From contig SCEG01000007.1 in assembly GCA_004102805.1 (NCBI GenBank), forward strand, positions 1-64,000: a stretch of 64,000 nucleotides of DNA. Reading direction: 5' to 3'. The notes under the pieces were generated by a model that was not told the DNA's origin, ran no database searches, and was given only the letters and a program-made list of their open reading frames with translations. Shown piece by piece: positions 7,323-16,524 of the stretch. Origin of the DNA: Muribaculaceae bacterium Isolate-002 (NCI). Its GTDB lineage: Bacteria > Bacteroidota > Bacteroidia > Bacteroidales > Muribaculaceae. The position numbers and the translations under genes are program-made. How positions within the stretch are numbered: position 1 is the stretch's first letter; each line of letters starts with the position of its first letter.

Positions 7323-8900
7323 ATGGATGAACTTATCAATGTCGTAGACTGGTCGAGATGGCAATTCGCTCTGACGGCGATTGTGCACTGGCTGTTTGTG
7401 CCTCTGACTATAGGCCTTTCGCTTATAATAGGCATAATGGAGACGGTCTATTACCGTACTCGCAATGAGAAATGGCTTCGTATCACGAAGTTCTGGATGA
7501 CACTCTTCGGCATCAACTTCGCTTGCGGAGTAGCCACCGGCCTTATCCTTGAATTTGAGTTCGGCACCAACTGGTCGAACTATTCATGGTTTGTCGGCGA
7601 CATATTCGGCGCGCCGCTTGCCATCGAGGGCATCGTGGCGTTTTTCCTTGAGTCGACATTTATTGCCGTCATGTTTTTCGGCTGGAAGCGAGTCAGTCCG
7701 CGTTTCCACCTCGCAGCGACATGGCTTACGGCAATCGGTGTGGCGCTGTCGGCGTTATGGATACTTGTGGCCAACGCCTGGATGCAATATCCGGCCGGCA
7801 TGGAATTTGATCCGGAGCAGATGCGCAATGTCATGGTTAGCTTTAAGGATGTGGTGCTGTCGCCGGTGGCGGTCAACAAATTCTTCCACACGGTGTTGAG
7901 CGGCTGGGTGCTCGGGTCGGTCTTTGTGGTTGGCGTGAGCTGCTGGCTTCTGATAAAGCGCAATAACCGAGACTTTGCCCTGCGGTCAATAAAGGTGGCC
8001 GGCGCAGTCGGTCTTGCCGGCATAGTGCTTACGATGTGGACCGGCGACGGCTCTGCAGTCGAGGTGTCGAAATACCAGCCCATGAAACTTGCCGCGATGG
8101 AAGGACTGTATTCCGGAAGCGAAGGGCAAGGACTTGTGGCATTCGGTTTTGTCAACACCGACAAGCGGCCTTTTGACGGACAGAAAGCCATACATGCTGA
8201 GGTCAGCATTCCCAAAGGGCTGTCGATACTCGCACGTCATGATGCCGACGCGTTTGTGCCCGGCATCGAGGATCTTATACGCGGATATGCAGTAAATGAG
8301 TCAGGCGACACAGTATATAAGGATGTGTCGTATGCACGCCGCATAGAGATGGGCAAGACGGCCCGGCAGGCTCTCCGCGACTATGACGCGGCGATGAAGC
8401 GCGGCGACGCGGCGGCGATGGCTTCGGCAAAGCAGATCATCGACGACAATTTCAGATATTTCGGCTACGGCTATCTCAGCGCGCCTGAAGATGCGGTTCC
8501 GCCGGTAGCGGTGTCGTTTTATTCGTTCCGCGTGATGGTGATGTCCGGAGGCTATCTGCTGCTGTTCTTCCTTGTTGTGGCGTGGGCTTCGTGGCGACGC
8601 AAGGTCAACCTGCTTCAAAACAGATGGTTCTGCATCTTAGGACTGCTGACTATACCGGTGGTGTGGATATGCAGCGAGGCCGGCTGGGTGCTGGCCGAAG
8701 TGGGGCGTCAGCCGTGGACCATCGAGGGGCTGCTCCCTGTCAATGCCGCTGTTTCGGCTATTTCATCCGGCTCCGTGCAGACCACATTCTGGCTCTTTGT
8801 GGCACTCTTCACTGTGCTTCTCGTGGCGGAGGTCAGCATTATGGTGCGCCACATCAGACGCAAGGCCGAGACCGACATGTTTTACGAGCCTGAAAAATAA
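7323..8900 (+). CDS. cydA: Cytochrome bd quinol oxidase subunit I
   Basis: 525-residue inner-membrane subunit carrying haems b558, b595 and d; oxidises quinol and reduces O2 to water, letting an anaerobe scavenge oxygen. Seen: His22 in AIVHWLFVPLTIG (equivalent to the proximal His19 of E. coli), GVATGLILEFEFG, a periplasmic Q-loop region rich in charged residues between about 250 and 390, and the hallmark GWVLAEVGRQPW at about 454-465. Around nine hydrophobic segments are visible. It follows the DUF4492 gene and precedes cydB by 26 bases. Secure. Confidence 0.97.
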   Translation: MDELINVVDWSRWQFALTAIVHWLFVPLTIGLSLIIGIMETVYYRTRNEKWLRITKFWMTLFGINFACGVATGLILEFEFGTNWSNYSWFVGDIFGAPLAIEGIVAFFLESTFIAVMFFGWKRVSPRFHLAATWLTAIGVALSALWILVANAWMQYPAGMEFDPEQMRNVMVSFKDVVLSPVAVNKFFHTVLSGWVLGSVFVVGVSCWLLIKRNNRDFALRSIKVAGAVGLAGIVLTMWTGDGSAVEVSKYQPMKLAAMEGLYSGSEGQGLVAFGFVNTDKRPFDGQKAIHAEVSIPKGLSILARHDADAFVPGIEDLIRGYAVNESGDTVYKDVSYARRIEMGKTARQALRDYDAAMKRGDAAAMASAKQIIDDNFRYFGYGYLSAPEDAVPPVAVSFYSFRVMVMSGGYLLLFFLVVAWASWRRKVNLLQNRWFCILGLLTIPVVWICSEAGWVLAEVGRQPWTIEGLLPVNAAVSAISSGSVQTTFWLFVALFTVLLVAEVSIMVRHIRRKAETDMFYEPEK

Positions 8901-8926
8901 GTATAAATCTAAAAAACATCTGACGT

Positions 8927-10060
8927 ATGGAAGCGCTTCAATCATATTGGTGGTTTCTGATATCACTGCTCGGAGCATTGCTCGTGTTTCTGCTTTTCGT
9001 GCAGGGAGGGCAGACGATGCTTTTCTGCTCGCATTCGAGCATGACACGCAATCTCAAAGTCAATTCGCTCGGACGAAAGTGGGAGCTGACATATACGACA
9101 CTCGTAGTGTTTGGCGGTGCGTTTTTCGCATCATTTCCGCTGTTCTATTCAACATGTTTCGGCGGCGCCTACTGGCTGTGGATGCTCATATTGCTCAGCT
9201 TCATATTGCAGGCTGTGAGCTATGAGTTCCGCCGTAAGCCCGGCAATCTGTTGGGCACCCGCGTTTATGACGCGTTTCTCTTCTTCAACGGCTGTGCCGG
9301 CTGCATACTTCTCGGCGTGGCGGTAGGCATGATGATATTCGGCGCCGATTTCACGGTGACGAAAGGGAATATTCTTGACGGAGGCCAACCTGTGATATCG
9401 GTGTGGAACTCCTCGCACGGCCTTGAGGCAATCTTCAACTGGCGCAATCTGCTTGTCGGATTTACAGTGCTGTTTCTCGCCCGCACCAACGCAGCGCTCT
9501 ATTTCATCAACAGCATAGAGGAGGGCACAGCGTTTCGTGCCCGTCAGCGCAGGGCGGCGTTGGTCAACGGAGCAGTGTTCGTCGTGCTGTTTCTGGCGCT
9601 TGTGGGGGTGATATTCACCTCCGACGGCTACGGATATGATGCCGACGGAGTTATCAGCGAAGTGCCTTATAAATATGCCGACAATCTGATGTCGCTCTGG
9701 TGGCTCGGATTTATATTCGTAGTCGGCGTGGTGATGGTGCTCTACGGCCTGGGCAAGACAGCCGTGCGACGGGTCTACAATCACGGCATCGTATGGACAG
9801 GCGCCGGCACCGTTCTCGCAATCCTCGCCCTGATGTGTCTGCTGGGGTATAACGACACAGCATTTCTTCCGTCGGTCACCGACCCGCAGAGCTCGCTGAC
9901 CATACGCAACAGTTCATCGTCATATTTCACACTGAAAGTGATGACATGGGTGTCAGTGCTGTCGCCCATAGTGATAGCATATATCGCAGTGGTGTGGCGC
10001 AAACTGTCAAAACCGCCGTTGACCCCCACAGAGCTCGAGCACGAACATGAAGCATACTGA
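8927..10060 (+). CDS. cydB: Cytochrome bd quinol oxidase subunit II
   Basis: 377-residue inner-membrane partner of CydA. Seen: N-terminal YWWFLISLLGALLVFLLFVQGGQTM, the conserved GRKWELTYTTLVVFGGAFFASFP stretch (abridged motif KWExTYxTLxxFGGAxFAxFP), LQAVSYEFRRK, and about eight hydrophobic segments. It stabilises haem insertion in the oxidase. The gene ends about 20 bases before a strong terminator, closing the DUF4492-cydA-cydB operon. Secure. Confidence 0.96.
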   Translation: MEALQSYWWFLISLLGALLVFLLFVQGGQTMLFCSHSSMTRNLKVNSLGRKWELTYTTLVVFGGAFFASFPLFYSTCFGGAYWLWMLILLSFILQAVSYEFRRKPGNLLGTRVYDAFLFFNGCAGCILLGVAVGMMIFGADFTVTKGNILDGGQPVISVWNSSHGLEAIFNWRNLLVGFTVLFLARTNAALYFINSIEEGTAFRARQRRAALVNGAVFVVLFLALVGVIFTSDGYGYDADGVISEVPYKYADNLMSLWWLGFIFVVGVVMVLYGLGKTAVRRVYNHGIVWTGAGTVLAILALMCLLGYNDTAFLPSVTDPQSSLTIRNSSSSYFTLKVMTWVSVLSPIVIAYIAVVWRKLSKPPLTPTELEHEHEAY

Positions 10061-10081
10061 CCTCGCAATACAAAAAATAAA

Positions 10082-10134
10082 AATTCCGCATAAAGTACGC
10101 ACATAATTGGGCTTTATGCGGAAATTTTATTTTA
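10082..10134 (+). terminator. Terminator of the cyd operon
   Basis: A 14-bp perfect stem (10082-10095 with 10112-10125, containing TTCCGCATAAAG) is followed by an ATTTTATTTTAT tract. Confidence 0.85.
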
Positions 10135-10139
10135 TAGAG

Positions 10140-10276
10140 TTAAGAGAGTGTTATTGTCGGATTAATCTTTGTTTGTGATGAGGGACGTAGACGTAGCTAC
10201 GTGACTGAAGAATAAACAAAAAGACACCGACACGACTCTCAAAGGCAAAGTGATATGAATTTTAAACAGTATCTAA
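10140..10276. repeat. Palindromic repeat, copy 2
   Basis: About 137 bp. Arms ATTGTCGG...TTTGTTTGTGATGAGGG and the inverse of TTTATTCTTCAGTCACG...CCGACACGA pair around a central ACGTAGCTACGT. The right arm matches copy 3 base for base over long stretches, including TGATATGAATTTTAAACAG. The left arm is about 34 bp shorter than in copy 3. It ends 8 bases from the stop codon of the minus-strand gene at 10285. Confidence 0.8.
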
Positions 10277-10284
10277 GGTCTCGC

Positions 10285-11136
10285 TCATTTATCAAGTTCG
10301 ATGCATTCTACAAAAAATGGAGTTGAGAACGGTGTTTTAATCCAGATGTTTTCAGTAAACAGTTTTGACAAAGTACTTCCGCCGACTAAATTACATTTAA
10401 ACCAAAAAATCTCATCATCAAGATTTTCCAGAAATTCTATCTCAATCATGGCATTGTCTGGCAATACAACCGGTTCCGGTAATTGGAATTCAAATTTACC
10501 GTTTGGATCGTCGCCAAGCTTATATTCAAAATATATTGGGGAGTCAAGAATATTGATGAAATCTCTTGTCGGTTCGGTTTTGACCTGACTCATGTCATAG
10601 ACATTGATTCTGAAATTCATCTCGGTCACCTGATTATTACCTTCGCAATAGTAAAAACCTACTTTATCAAGAAGCAATTGCTTGTTTTTTGAAGTATGAA
10701 ATTCATAACCGTACGTGTCTCCTGCAGTCTTACCGGTAATACACGTCTTTATTAGAGACCAGCCGTGCTTTTTCCCTTTTCGTTTGGTCTTTTGTTTGAT
10801 TTTGGACGTAGCGCAAACGGATACTTCATTTAGAAGAGTCGGAGAAGGGTTCATTTTTAAAATCTGTACAGAGTCGATAATTTCCCCGATGCTAAATTCA
10901 AGTGGTTCATATCCAATATATGTAACAGAGATAGTGTCATTTGGACAAATGCTTCCTGATGAAATGGAAAAACGACCAGACCGGTCTCCTAACGTAGCAA
11001 TTCTTTTCTTTTTAACTCGAATAGTAGAGTATGGAAGAGGTCTGTTGTTTTCATCAAATACGACTCCAGCAACTTCTTCTGAATGGATATCGCAAAAGAA
11101 AATGGATAATAACAAGATCAAAAGCACTTGTTTCAT
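10285..11136 (-). CDS. Secreted protein with carboxypeptidase-regulatory-like domain
   Basis: 283-residue exported protein of unknown role. Seen: a signal peptide at about residues 1-19 (MKQVLLILLLSIFFCDIHS), then a CarboxypepD_reg-like beta-sandwich at about 21-95 (GVVFDENNRPLPYSTIRV, SGRFSI, ISVTYIGYEP), as at the N terminus of many SusC proteins, but no TonB-dependent barrel follows. The remaining 185 residues form an unrecognised, basic-then-beta-rich domain. The gene is AT-rich: two 60-base stretches I counted (10441-10500, 10561-10620) are 42% and 38% G+C, below its neighbours, suggesting transfer. It stands alone. A surface or periplasmic role is inference. Confidence 0.75.
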   Translation of the reverse strand: MKQVLLILLLSIFFCDIHSEEVAGVVFDENNRPLPYSTIRVKKKRIATLGDRSGRFSISSGSICPNDTISVTYIGYEPLEFSIGEIIDSVQILKMNPSPTLLNEVSVCATSKIKQKTKRKGKKHGWSLIKTCITGKTAGDTYGYEFHTSKNKQLLLDKVGFYYCEGNNQVTEMNFRINVYDMSQVKTEPTRDFINILDSPIYFEYKLGDDPNGKFEFQLPEPVVLPDNAMIEIEFLENLDDEIFWFKCNLVGGSTLSKLFTENIWIKTPFSTPFFVECIELDK

Positions 11137-11193
11137 AGGATAAGTTTGCTTAATAAAATGACATGTAAAAATGTATTTTTCATACTTTAATAT

Positions 11194-11213
11194 ATTTACA
11201 TATTATTGTAAAT
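11194..11213 (-). terminator. Weak hairpin after yigZ
   Basis: A 7-bp perfect AT-rich stem (ATTTACA with TGTAAAT, 6-base loop) lies 25 bases past the yigZ stop. It has no clear T-run on the minus strand, so termination is uncertain. Confidence 0.35.
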
Positions 11214-11238
11214 CACAAGTATGATTAAAAAATATTTC

Positions 11239-11832
11239 TCACAGCATGCTGACGCCGTCGATGTCGCTGAGGCGGGCGGTGAGGCTGTCGTAGTCGTCGG
11301 CGCGGACAGCGAGGGTCATGCTGCAGGCATTGTCAAACTGCTGGCTGACGATTTCCGGCTGGGTCTGTTTAACAAGTCGCATCACATCGTTCATCGAAAG
11401 ATAGGGGAAAGTGAATTCTATACGTTTCATCAGCTTTCGCTCTACAATCTCAGCCTCTTCAATCGACATGCGGGCTGCCTCACGGTAGGCCGCGATGAGT
11501 CCGGATGTGCCGAGCTTGATGCCGCCGAAATAGCGCACCACGACGATTACCACGTCGGTGAGTCCGAACGAATTTATCTGGCCGAGTATCGGCTTGCCGG
11601 CGGTGCCTGACGGCTCGCCGTTGTCGTTGCTCTGAAAGTCGGTGCGGTCAAAGCCGAGCATGTAGGCCCAGCACACGTGGCGCGCGTCGAAATATTTTTT
11701 CTGATAGGTGGCGATGACCGCTTTCGCTTCGTCGGCCGACTCGGCATGATGTGCGAAAGCGAGAAATTTGCTCATTTTCTCGCGGAACACCGCTTCTGAA
11801 GGTTTCTCTATTGTGAGATATGTGTCGGCCAT
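11239..11832 (-). CDS. YigZ/IMPACT family protein
   Basis: 197-residue cytoplasmic protein of the UPF0029/IMPACT family, unknown in molecular detail but linked in other organisms to translation control. Seen: the N-terminal IMPACT domain with RHVCWAYMLG, the signature DNGEPSGTAGKPILGQI, and VVVVRYFGGIKLGTSGLI, then a small C-terminal DUF1949-like domain after residue 125. Length is typical. It is the last gene of the ftsX operon, 9 bases after the DUF2148 gene. Confidence 0.93.
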   Translation of the reverse strand: MADTYLTIEKPSEAVFREKMSKFLAFAHHAESADEAKAVIATYQKKYFDARHVCWAYMLGFDRTDFQSNDNGEPSGTAGKPILGQINSFGLTDVVIVVVRYFGGIKLGTSGLIAAYREAARMSIEEAEIVERKLMKRIEFTFPYLSMNDVMRLVKQTQPEIVSQQFDNACSMTLAVRADDYDSLTARLSDIDGVSML

Positions 11833-11841
11833 GCGCAGTGA

Positions 11842-12363
11842 TTACTTGCGGTCGAAAAATGGATTTTTTGAGGTGGCGCTGACAGCGATGGCAAGCACCT
11901 GGCGGCAGCCGGGGAGCAGATTGAGACGCATGGCGCCCATTCCTGCAGAAAAGAGAGTGCGGGTGTCGACGCGGCTGTCGGCGGCAAGCGAGCACGCCGA
12001 GCCGATGGCGATGCCAACATCAATAGAGTTGAACGCGCAGGGCGATTGTTCGGGCTTGGCGGTGCATCCCGGATATCCGCAGTGGCCGCAGTTGAGTCCC
12101 ATGGGCTGCTGACGGATACCTACGAGCACTACGGCATCTCCTTGAAGTATGTTGGCTGCATCACGCTGATAGACAGGCCTCGATGTCTCGTCATACAGCG
12201 CGAGCATAGCGTCAGAGAGACGCCGCAGGTCGTCACCCTCGACAAGGATGGTCTCTATGAGGTCGTTGCCTTTGGCTTTGGGGGCGGTGCGTATCGCCGT
12301 CATCATACGGCGCGCCACATCGATTACTTGTGCATGCCGGTCTTCACGTTGGTTTATTATCAT
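11842..12363 (-). CDS. DUF2148 ferredoxin-domain protein
   Basis: 173-residue cytoplasmic protein of the DUF2148 family. Seen: four clustered cysteines in CGHCGYPGCTAKPEQSPC (about residues 95-112), spaced as for an iron-sulfur cluster, and GIAIGSACSLAADSRVDTR after it. The N-terminal half is helical with no motif I recognise. Reaction unknown; cluster binding is predicted from the cysteines. It sits 12 bases after queA in the operon. Confidence 0.85.
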   Translation of the reverse strand: MIINQREDRHAQVIDVARRMMTAIRTAPKAKGNDLIETILVEGDDLRRLSDAMLALYDETSRPVYQRDAANILQGDAVVLVGIRQQPMGLNCGHCGYPGCTAKPEQSPCAFNSIDVGIAIGSACSLAADSRVDTRTLFSAGMGAMRLNLLPGCRQVLAIAVSATSKNPFFDRK

Positions 12364-12375
12364 CAGGCTCGTTGA

Positions 12376-13425
12376 TTAGATGATTAGCATTGCGTCGCCG
12401 TATGCGCCGAAACGGTATCCCTCTTTCACGGCCTCCTCGTAGGCTTTCATCACGAGGTTGTATCCGCCGAATGCCGCTACCATCATCAGCATCGTGGAGT
12501 AGGGGAGATGGAAATTGGTTACAAGCGCCGTGGTTACGGTGAAGTCGTAGGGCGGGAAGATGAATTTGTTTGTCCAGCCTTCGTATACCTTCAGTTTGCC
12601 GCCCATGCTGACTGCCGTGGCCATGCCGCGCAGCACTGAAGTGCCTACGGCACATACTTGGCGCCCTTCGGCCTTAGCTTTGTTGACGGTTTCGACAAGA
12701 CCGGGGGTGATGAATATCTGTTCGGAGTCCATACGGTGCTTTGTAAGGTCCTCGACATCAATCTCGCGGAAGTTGCCCAGACCGCTGTGTATTGTGGCGA
12801 AAGCCTGCTCGACACCTTTGATTTCAAGGCGTTTGAGAAGCTCGCGGCTGAAGTGCATGCCTGCTGCGGGAGCCACGATGGCGCCTTCGTTTTTTGCGAA
12901 GATGGTCTGATAGTCGGTGACGTCGTTTTCGTTGGGCTCGCGCTGTATGTAGTCGGGCAGCGGAGTCTCGCCCAAAGCGTAGAGCGCGGCCTTGAACTCT
13001 TCGTGGGGGCCGTCGTAGAGGAAGCGCAGCGTGCGTCCGCGCGAGGTGGTGTTGTCGATGACTTCGGCCACCATCGACTCATCCTCACCGAAATACAGCT
13101 TGTTGCCGATGCGTATCTTTCGGGCCGGCTCCACAAGCACATCCCAGAGCTTGTGCTCCTCGTTGAGCTCTCTGAGGAGGAAAACCTCGATGCGTGCGCC
13201 TGTCTTTTCCTTGTTGCCGTAGAGACGTGCGGGAAACACCATCGTGTCGTTGAACACCATCACATCTCCATCGTCAAAATAGTTGATGATCTCTTTGAAT
13301 ACGTGATGGGTGATCTCGCCGGTCTTGCGGTTGACCAGCATCATGCGGCATTCGTCACGACCCGGAGCGGGTTCCTGGGCTATCAGCTCGTCAGGCAATT
13401 TGAATTTAAATTGGGAAAGCTTCAT
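12376..13425 (-). CDS. queA: S-adenosylmethionine:tRNA ribosyltransferase-isomerase
   Basis: 349-residue cytoplasmic enzyme making epoxyqueuosine in tRNA anticodons by transferring and isomerising the ribosyl part of SAM onto 7-aminomethyl-7-deazaguanine. Seen: N-terminal [20 protein letters not shown] (abridged), [23 protein letters not shown], the family signature [10 protein letters not shown] (here [14 protein letters not shown]), and C-terminal [19 protein letters not shown]. Length is normal. It follows truB by 31 bases, an order common in Bacteroidetes. Secure. Confidence 0.97.
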   Translation of the reverse strand: MKLSQFKFKLPDELIAQEPAPGRDECRMMLVNRKTGEITHHVFKEIINYFDDGDVMVFNDTMVFPARLYGNKEKTGARIEVFLLRELNEEHKLWDVLVEPARKIRIGNKLYFGEDESMVAEVIDNTTSRGRTLRFLYDGPHEEFKAALYALGETPLPDYIQREPNENDVTDYQTIFAKNEGAIVAPAAGMHFSRELLKRLEIKGVEQAFATIHSGLGNFREIDVEDLTKHRMDSEQIFITPGLVETVNKAKAEGRQVCAVGTSVLRGMATAVSMGGKLKVYEGWTNKFIFPPYDFTVTTALVTNFHLPYSTMLMMVAAFGGYNLVMKAYEEAVKEGYRFGAYGDAMLII

Positions 13426-13456
13426 CTTCTTTTATATTCGTTTCTTTTGTTGTTTC

Positions 13457-14167
13457 TTAGTGAGTGTTATCGTCGGTTTCGAGCTCCACGTTGCGCAGCA
13501 TTTCGACAGCTTCGTCAAGCTGAAGGCACCGGTCGATTGTGGCGTCGCCGACTCTGGTGCGACGCAGAGCGGTGAGATGTCCGCCCGAGCCGAGCGCCTC
13601 GCCGATGTCACGGGCAAGCGCTCTGATGTAGGTGCCTTTGCTGCACACCACGCGTATGGTGATTTCCTCCTGCGAGTATTTCAGAAGTTCGATTTCATCG
13701 ATTACGAGCACCTTCGGCTTCAGTTCCACCGCTTTGCCTTTGCGGGCAATGTGATAGGCGCGTTTGCCGTCGACCTTGCACGCCGAGAATGCCGGTGGCA
13801 CCTGCTCTATGCGTCCGGTAAATTTCCGGAGCGTTTCCTCTACCTGAGGCTGCGATATATGGCCGGTGGGGTAGCGGGCGTCGATCTCTGTCTCGAGATC
13901 AAACGACGGAGTGGTGGCTCCGAGCGCTATCGTGGCTATGTATTCCTTGACGCCGCTCTGCAGCTGCTCTATCAGTTTTGTCGACTTGCCGCTCACTATG
14001 ATCATGACTCCGGTGGCAAGCGGGTCGAGGGTGCCGGCATGGCCCACTTTCATCTTTTTGACGCCCAGACGGCGCAGCATGACCCCCCTGATGCGTTTCA
14101 CCACATCAAACGAGGTCCAGCCGTAAGGCTTGTCGACATATATTGTCTCTCCGGCGAGAAAATTCAT
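13457..14167 (-). CDS. truB: tRNA pseudouridine-55 synthase
   Basis: 236-residue enzyme isomerising uridine 55 in the T-loop of tRNAs. Seen: VDKPYGWTSFDVVKRIR near the N terminus, then GHAGTLDPLATGV at about 44-56, whose Asp is the catalytic nucleophile, and RAYHIARKGKAVEL and VVCSKGTYIRALARDIG further on. There is no PUA extension, which is usual for short forms. It lies between uppP (18 bases) and queA. Secure. Confidence 0.97.
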   Translation of the reverse strand: MNFLAGETIYVDKPYGWTSFDVVKRIRGVMLRRLGVKKMKVGHAGTLDPLATGVMIIVSGKSTKLIEQLQSGVKEYIATIALGATTPSFDLETEIDARYPTGHISQPQVEETLRKFTGRIEQVPPAFSACKVDGKRAYHIARKGKAVELKPKVLVIDEIELLKYSQEEITIRVVCSKGTYIRALARDIGEALGSGGHLTALRRTRVGDATIDRCLQLDEAVEMLRNVELETDDNTH

Positions 14168-14185
14168 TTCTTTATTATCTATCTC

Positions 14186-15031
14186 TTAGTTAAAAATTAT
14201 GCAGAGCAGACCCACGATGAGGCAGTAGACCGCAAACCACACGAGTTTACCTTTTTTGACGATATTGAGCATCCATTTGCATGCTGCGCAACCTACCACA
14301 AAAGCGGCTATGAAACCAATGATAAGCGGCACGATGCCGATTGTCTCGGCCGTCGCTCCGGCATCACCGCTTACGCTCACCATATCCTTGACATCAAGCA
14401 GTGCCTCGCCCAATATGGGGATTATCACCATGAAGAACGAGAACTTGGCTATCTGTTCGCGCTTGTCGCCGAGCATCAGACCGGTGGCGATTGTCGATCC
14501 CGAACGGCTCAGACCCGGAATAACGGCCACGGCCTGGGCCAGACCTATGACAAATGCGTCAAGAAACGTGATGTCGCGCGGACGGTAGCCTCCCTGACGC
14601 AGTGCCGGACTGTCGGCTGTGGTGCGGCGGAAATAATATGCGAATGTCAGCAGAAGAGCTGTGCAACACAGTGCGATGCCCACAGTGAGGAGGTTCTTTT
14701 CAAACAGTGTCTCCACCTTGTCCTTGAAAAACAGACCCACTATCATGATGGGGATACACGACACGAGTATCTTGAACACGTAGGTGGTGTTGGCGTCGCG
14801 CTTAAACCCGAAAAACGATGTCACAAGCGGCAGAAATTCTTTCCAGAGCACTACAATCGTGCTCAGCACCGTAGCCACATGAAGAGCTACCGTATATTGC
14901 AGCGACCCAGCGCCTTCCATGTTGAGGTGGAGTATGTCCTCGCATATCTGCAGGTGTCCCGAGCTGCTTATCGGCAGATACTCCGCCAGACCCTGCACTA
15001 CCCCCATTATAAGGGAATCGAACCAATCCAT
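14186..15031 (-). CDS. uppP: Undecaprenyl-diphosphate phosphatase
   Basis: 281-residue inner-membrane enzyme (BacA type) that recycles the undecaprenyl lipid carrier for peptidoglycan and surface-glycan synthesis and can confer bacitracin tolerance. Seen: the first active-site segment GLAEYLPISSSGH at about 14-26, the second PGLSRSGSTIATGLMLG at about 168-184, and about eight hydrophobic segments. Start MDWFDSLIMGVVQG is typical. It is 37 bases downstream of the DUF3098 gene. Secure. Confidence 0.97.
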   Translation of the reverse strand: MDWFDSLIMGVVQGLAEYLPISSSGHLQICEDILHLNMEGAGSLQYTVALHVATVLSTIVVLWKEFLPLVTSFFGFKRDANTTYVFKILVSCIPIMIVGLFFKDKVETLFEKNLLTVGIALCCTALLLTFAYYFRRTTADSPALRQGGYRPRDITFLDAFVIGLAQAVAVIPGLSRSGSTIATGLMLGDKREQIAKFSFFMVIIPILGEALLDVKDMVSVSGDAGATAETIGIVPLIIGFIAAFVVGCAACKWMLNIVKKGKLVWFAVYCLIVGLLCIIFN

Positions 15032-15068
15032 TTTTTACCTTTTTATGTTGTTTATTGATTACTATTGC

Positions 15069-15383
15069 TTATTTGCGCGGTTTCAATATGATGGCTATAC
15101 CCATAAATACGAAGCCGAGAAACGACAGTGTCGGCCCGATGACGATGCGCCGGGTGCTGAATATGTCGGGGTTGAACTCTTCGGTTGTGGTGCCCCCGCC
15201 GAGCATCAGCAGAAATCCGAGCACGATGAGTGCGCCTGCTGCAATCATGAAAATAAAGTTTCTGCAGGCAAGCGGAAAATGCTCCGGAGCTTCTTTCTCA
15301 AGAGTCTTGCCCGGGGTTGCAGGTTTCACTCCGCTCCGGGCCGCTGCTGCGCCGCCTATGTTTTTTTTACTGGGAATTGCCAT
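15069..15383 (-). CDS. DUF3098 membrane protein
   Basis: 104-residue protein I recognise as DUF3098. Seen: a basic, Ala-rich N-terminal tail of about 40 residues, a membrane segment (NFIFMIAAGALIVLGFLLML), a short loop with FNPDIFSTRRIVIGP, and a second membrane segment ending ILKPRK. Function unknown. Position between ftsX and uppP is conserved in Bacteroidetes and suggests a link to cell-envelope assembly or division; that is inference. Confidence 0.87.
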   Translation of the reverse strand: MAIPSKKNIGGAAAARSGVKPATPGKTLEKEAPEHFPLACRNFIFMIAAGALIVLGFLLMLGGGTTTEEFNPDIFSTRRIVIGPTLSFLGFVFMGIAIILKPRK

Positions 15384-15436
15384 AAGTTATATTTTTTATT
15401 TATTGTTATCGTTGAGTGTCAGATGCATGCATGGGC

Positions 15437-16309
15437 TCAGAACATGTCGTCATATTTCTGTCGGAGATATTTGTTGGTCGCTAACCAAGAGGCTGTGCCG
15501 CATATCAGTATGCCTCCGGCTACGATGCCCATAAATACCCATATCAGATCGCTCCACGGCAGGGCGAGAGCAAGGTCAGGGTCAATGCTGATGGCATATA
15601 CACGGAGCAGACACAGCAACAATATGGCTACCGCGGCAGCAAGGATGCCGTTAAGCATGTTGCCGATGACAATCGGGCGCCTGATAAACGCGTTGGTCGC
15701 CCCAACGAGCTTCATCGTATGAAGCAGAAATCTCGCTGAATATATCGTAAGCCTTACAGTGTTGTTAATCAGCACAAACGAGATTATCAGCAGCGCTCCC
15801 GCCAAAGCAATCAGCACAAGTGACAGTGAACCTATATTGGAGTTGATTGACTCAACCATTTCCGTGTGCACGGTAATCTCTTCCACCGAATCGCTCATGC
15901 GTAGCGGAGCTGTGATTTTTTCAAGAGAATCGACCGACGCATATTGTGCCTTTACTCTGACGCTGAACTCCGGCTGATAAGGATTGCCGCCTATGAGCTC
16001 AACGATGTCGCTGCCAAGATAGGCATTTTCCTGCTCCAGAATTTCCTCGGGCGACATGTAGTCGTAACTTGCGACAAAATCCGACGACGTCAGCCGCCTT
16101 TTCATGTCGTTAATCTGCGTCATGTCGGCATTCATACGCATCACCATGTTAAATCCCAGATTTTCACGGATATGACGTGTTATGTTGCCTGCCGCAAAGG
16201 CCGCGCTCCCCACTATTCCCAATATCAGCAGCACCATGCCGACACTGACCGTCGATGTCAGATGCTTGCCGAAACTCATGAGACTCGTGCGTTTATTGGA
16301 TTGACTCAT
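15437..16309 (-). CDS. ftsX: FtsX-like cell-division permease
   Basis: 290-residue inner-membrane protein. FtsX pairs with the ATPase FtsE to activate peptidoglycan hydrolases at the septum. Seen: an N-terminal membrane segment (about 18-38), an extracytoplasmic domain of about 120 residues with YMSPEEILEQENAYLG, then three membrane segments at about 165-275 separated by the RLTIYSARFLLHTMKLVGATNAFIRRP cytoplasmic loop (abridged KLVGAT motif), typical of FtsX. ftsE is not in this window. First gene of a seven-gene minus-strand operon. Good confidence. Confidence 0.92.
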   Translation of the reverse strand: MSQSNKRTSLMSFGKHLTSTVSVGMVLLILGIVGSAAFAAGNITRHIRENLGFNMVMRMNADMTQINDMKRRLTSSDFVASYDYMSPEEILEQENAYLGSDIVELIGGNPYQPEFSVRVKAQYASVDSLEKITAPLRMSDSVEEITVHTEMVESINSNIGSLSLVLIALAGALLIISFVLINNTVRLTIYSARFLLHTMKLVGATNAFIRRPIVIGNMLNGILAAAVAILLLCLLRVYAISIDPDLALALPWSDLIWVFMGIVAGGILICGTASWLATNKYLRQKYDDMF

Positions 16310-16492
16310 TGACTATATTGATGATGTTTTCTGAGAATTCTATTTTTATATTGCCATATTTCCACATGTTGCCGGAGGTGCATATACATATATTTATATT
16401 GCAGTCTATTTATATTGCAGTCCGGTTTATTGCGGAATTTTGGCAGATGTTTGCACCCCTTCCCGCGATAGGCCGGAGTGCATATTATCTTG

Positions 16493-16524
16493 CAAATTTA
16501 CAACATCAGACACCCCCTTGTCAA
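16493..16524 (-). promoter_or_regulatory. Promoter of the ftsX operon
   Basis: On the minus strand TTG (16522-16524) is followed by 21 bases and TAAATTTG (16493-16500). The predicted start near 16486 leaves a leader of about 175 bases. Confidence 0.55.

Noticed and set aside
13310..15058. 582-codon open frame on the plus strand
   Set aside because: It runs antisense through queA, truB and uppP, each of which has clear family motifs; GC-rich codon bias of the minus-strand genes keeps the opposite frame open. His/Cys/Tyr-rich, no recognisable domain.
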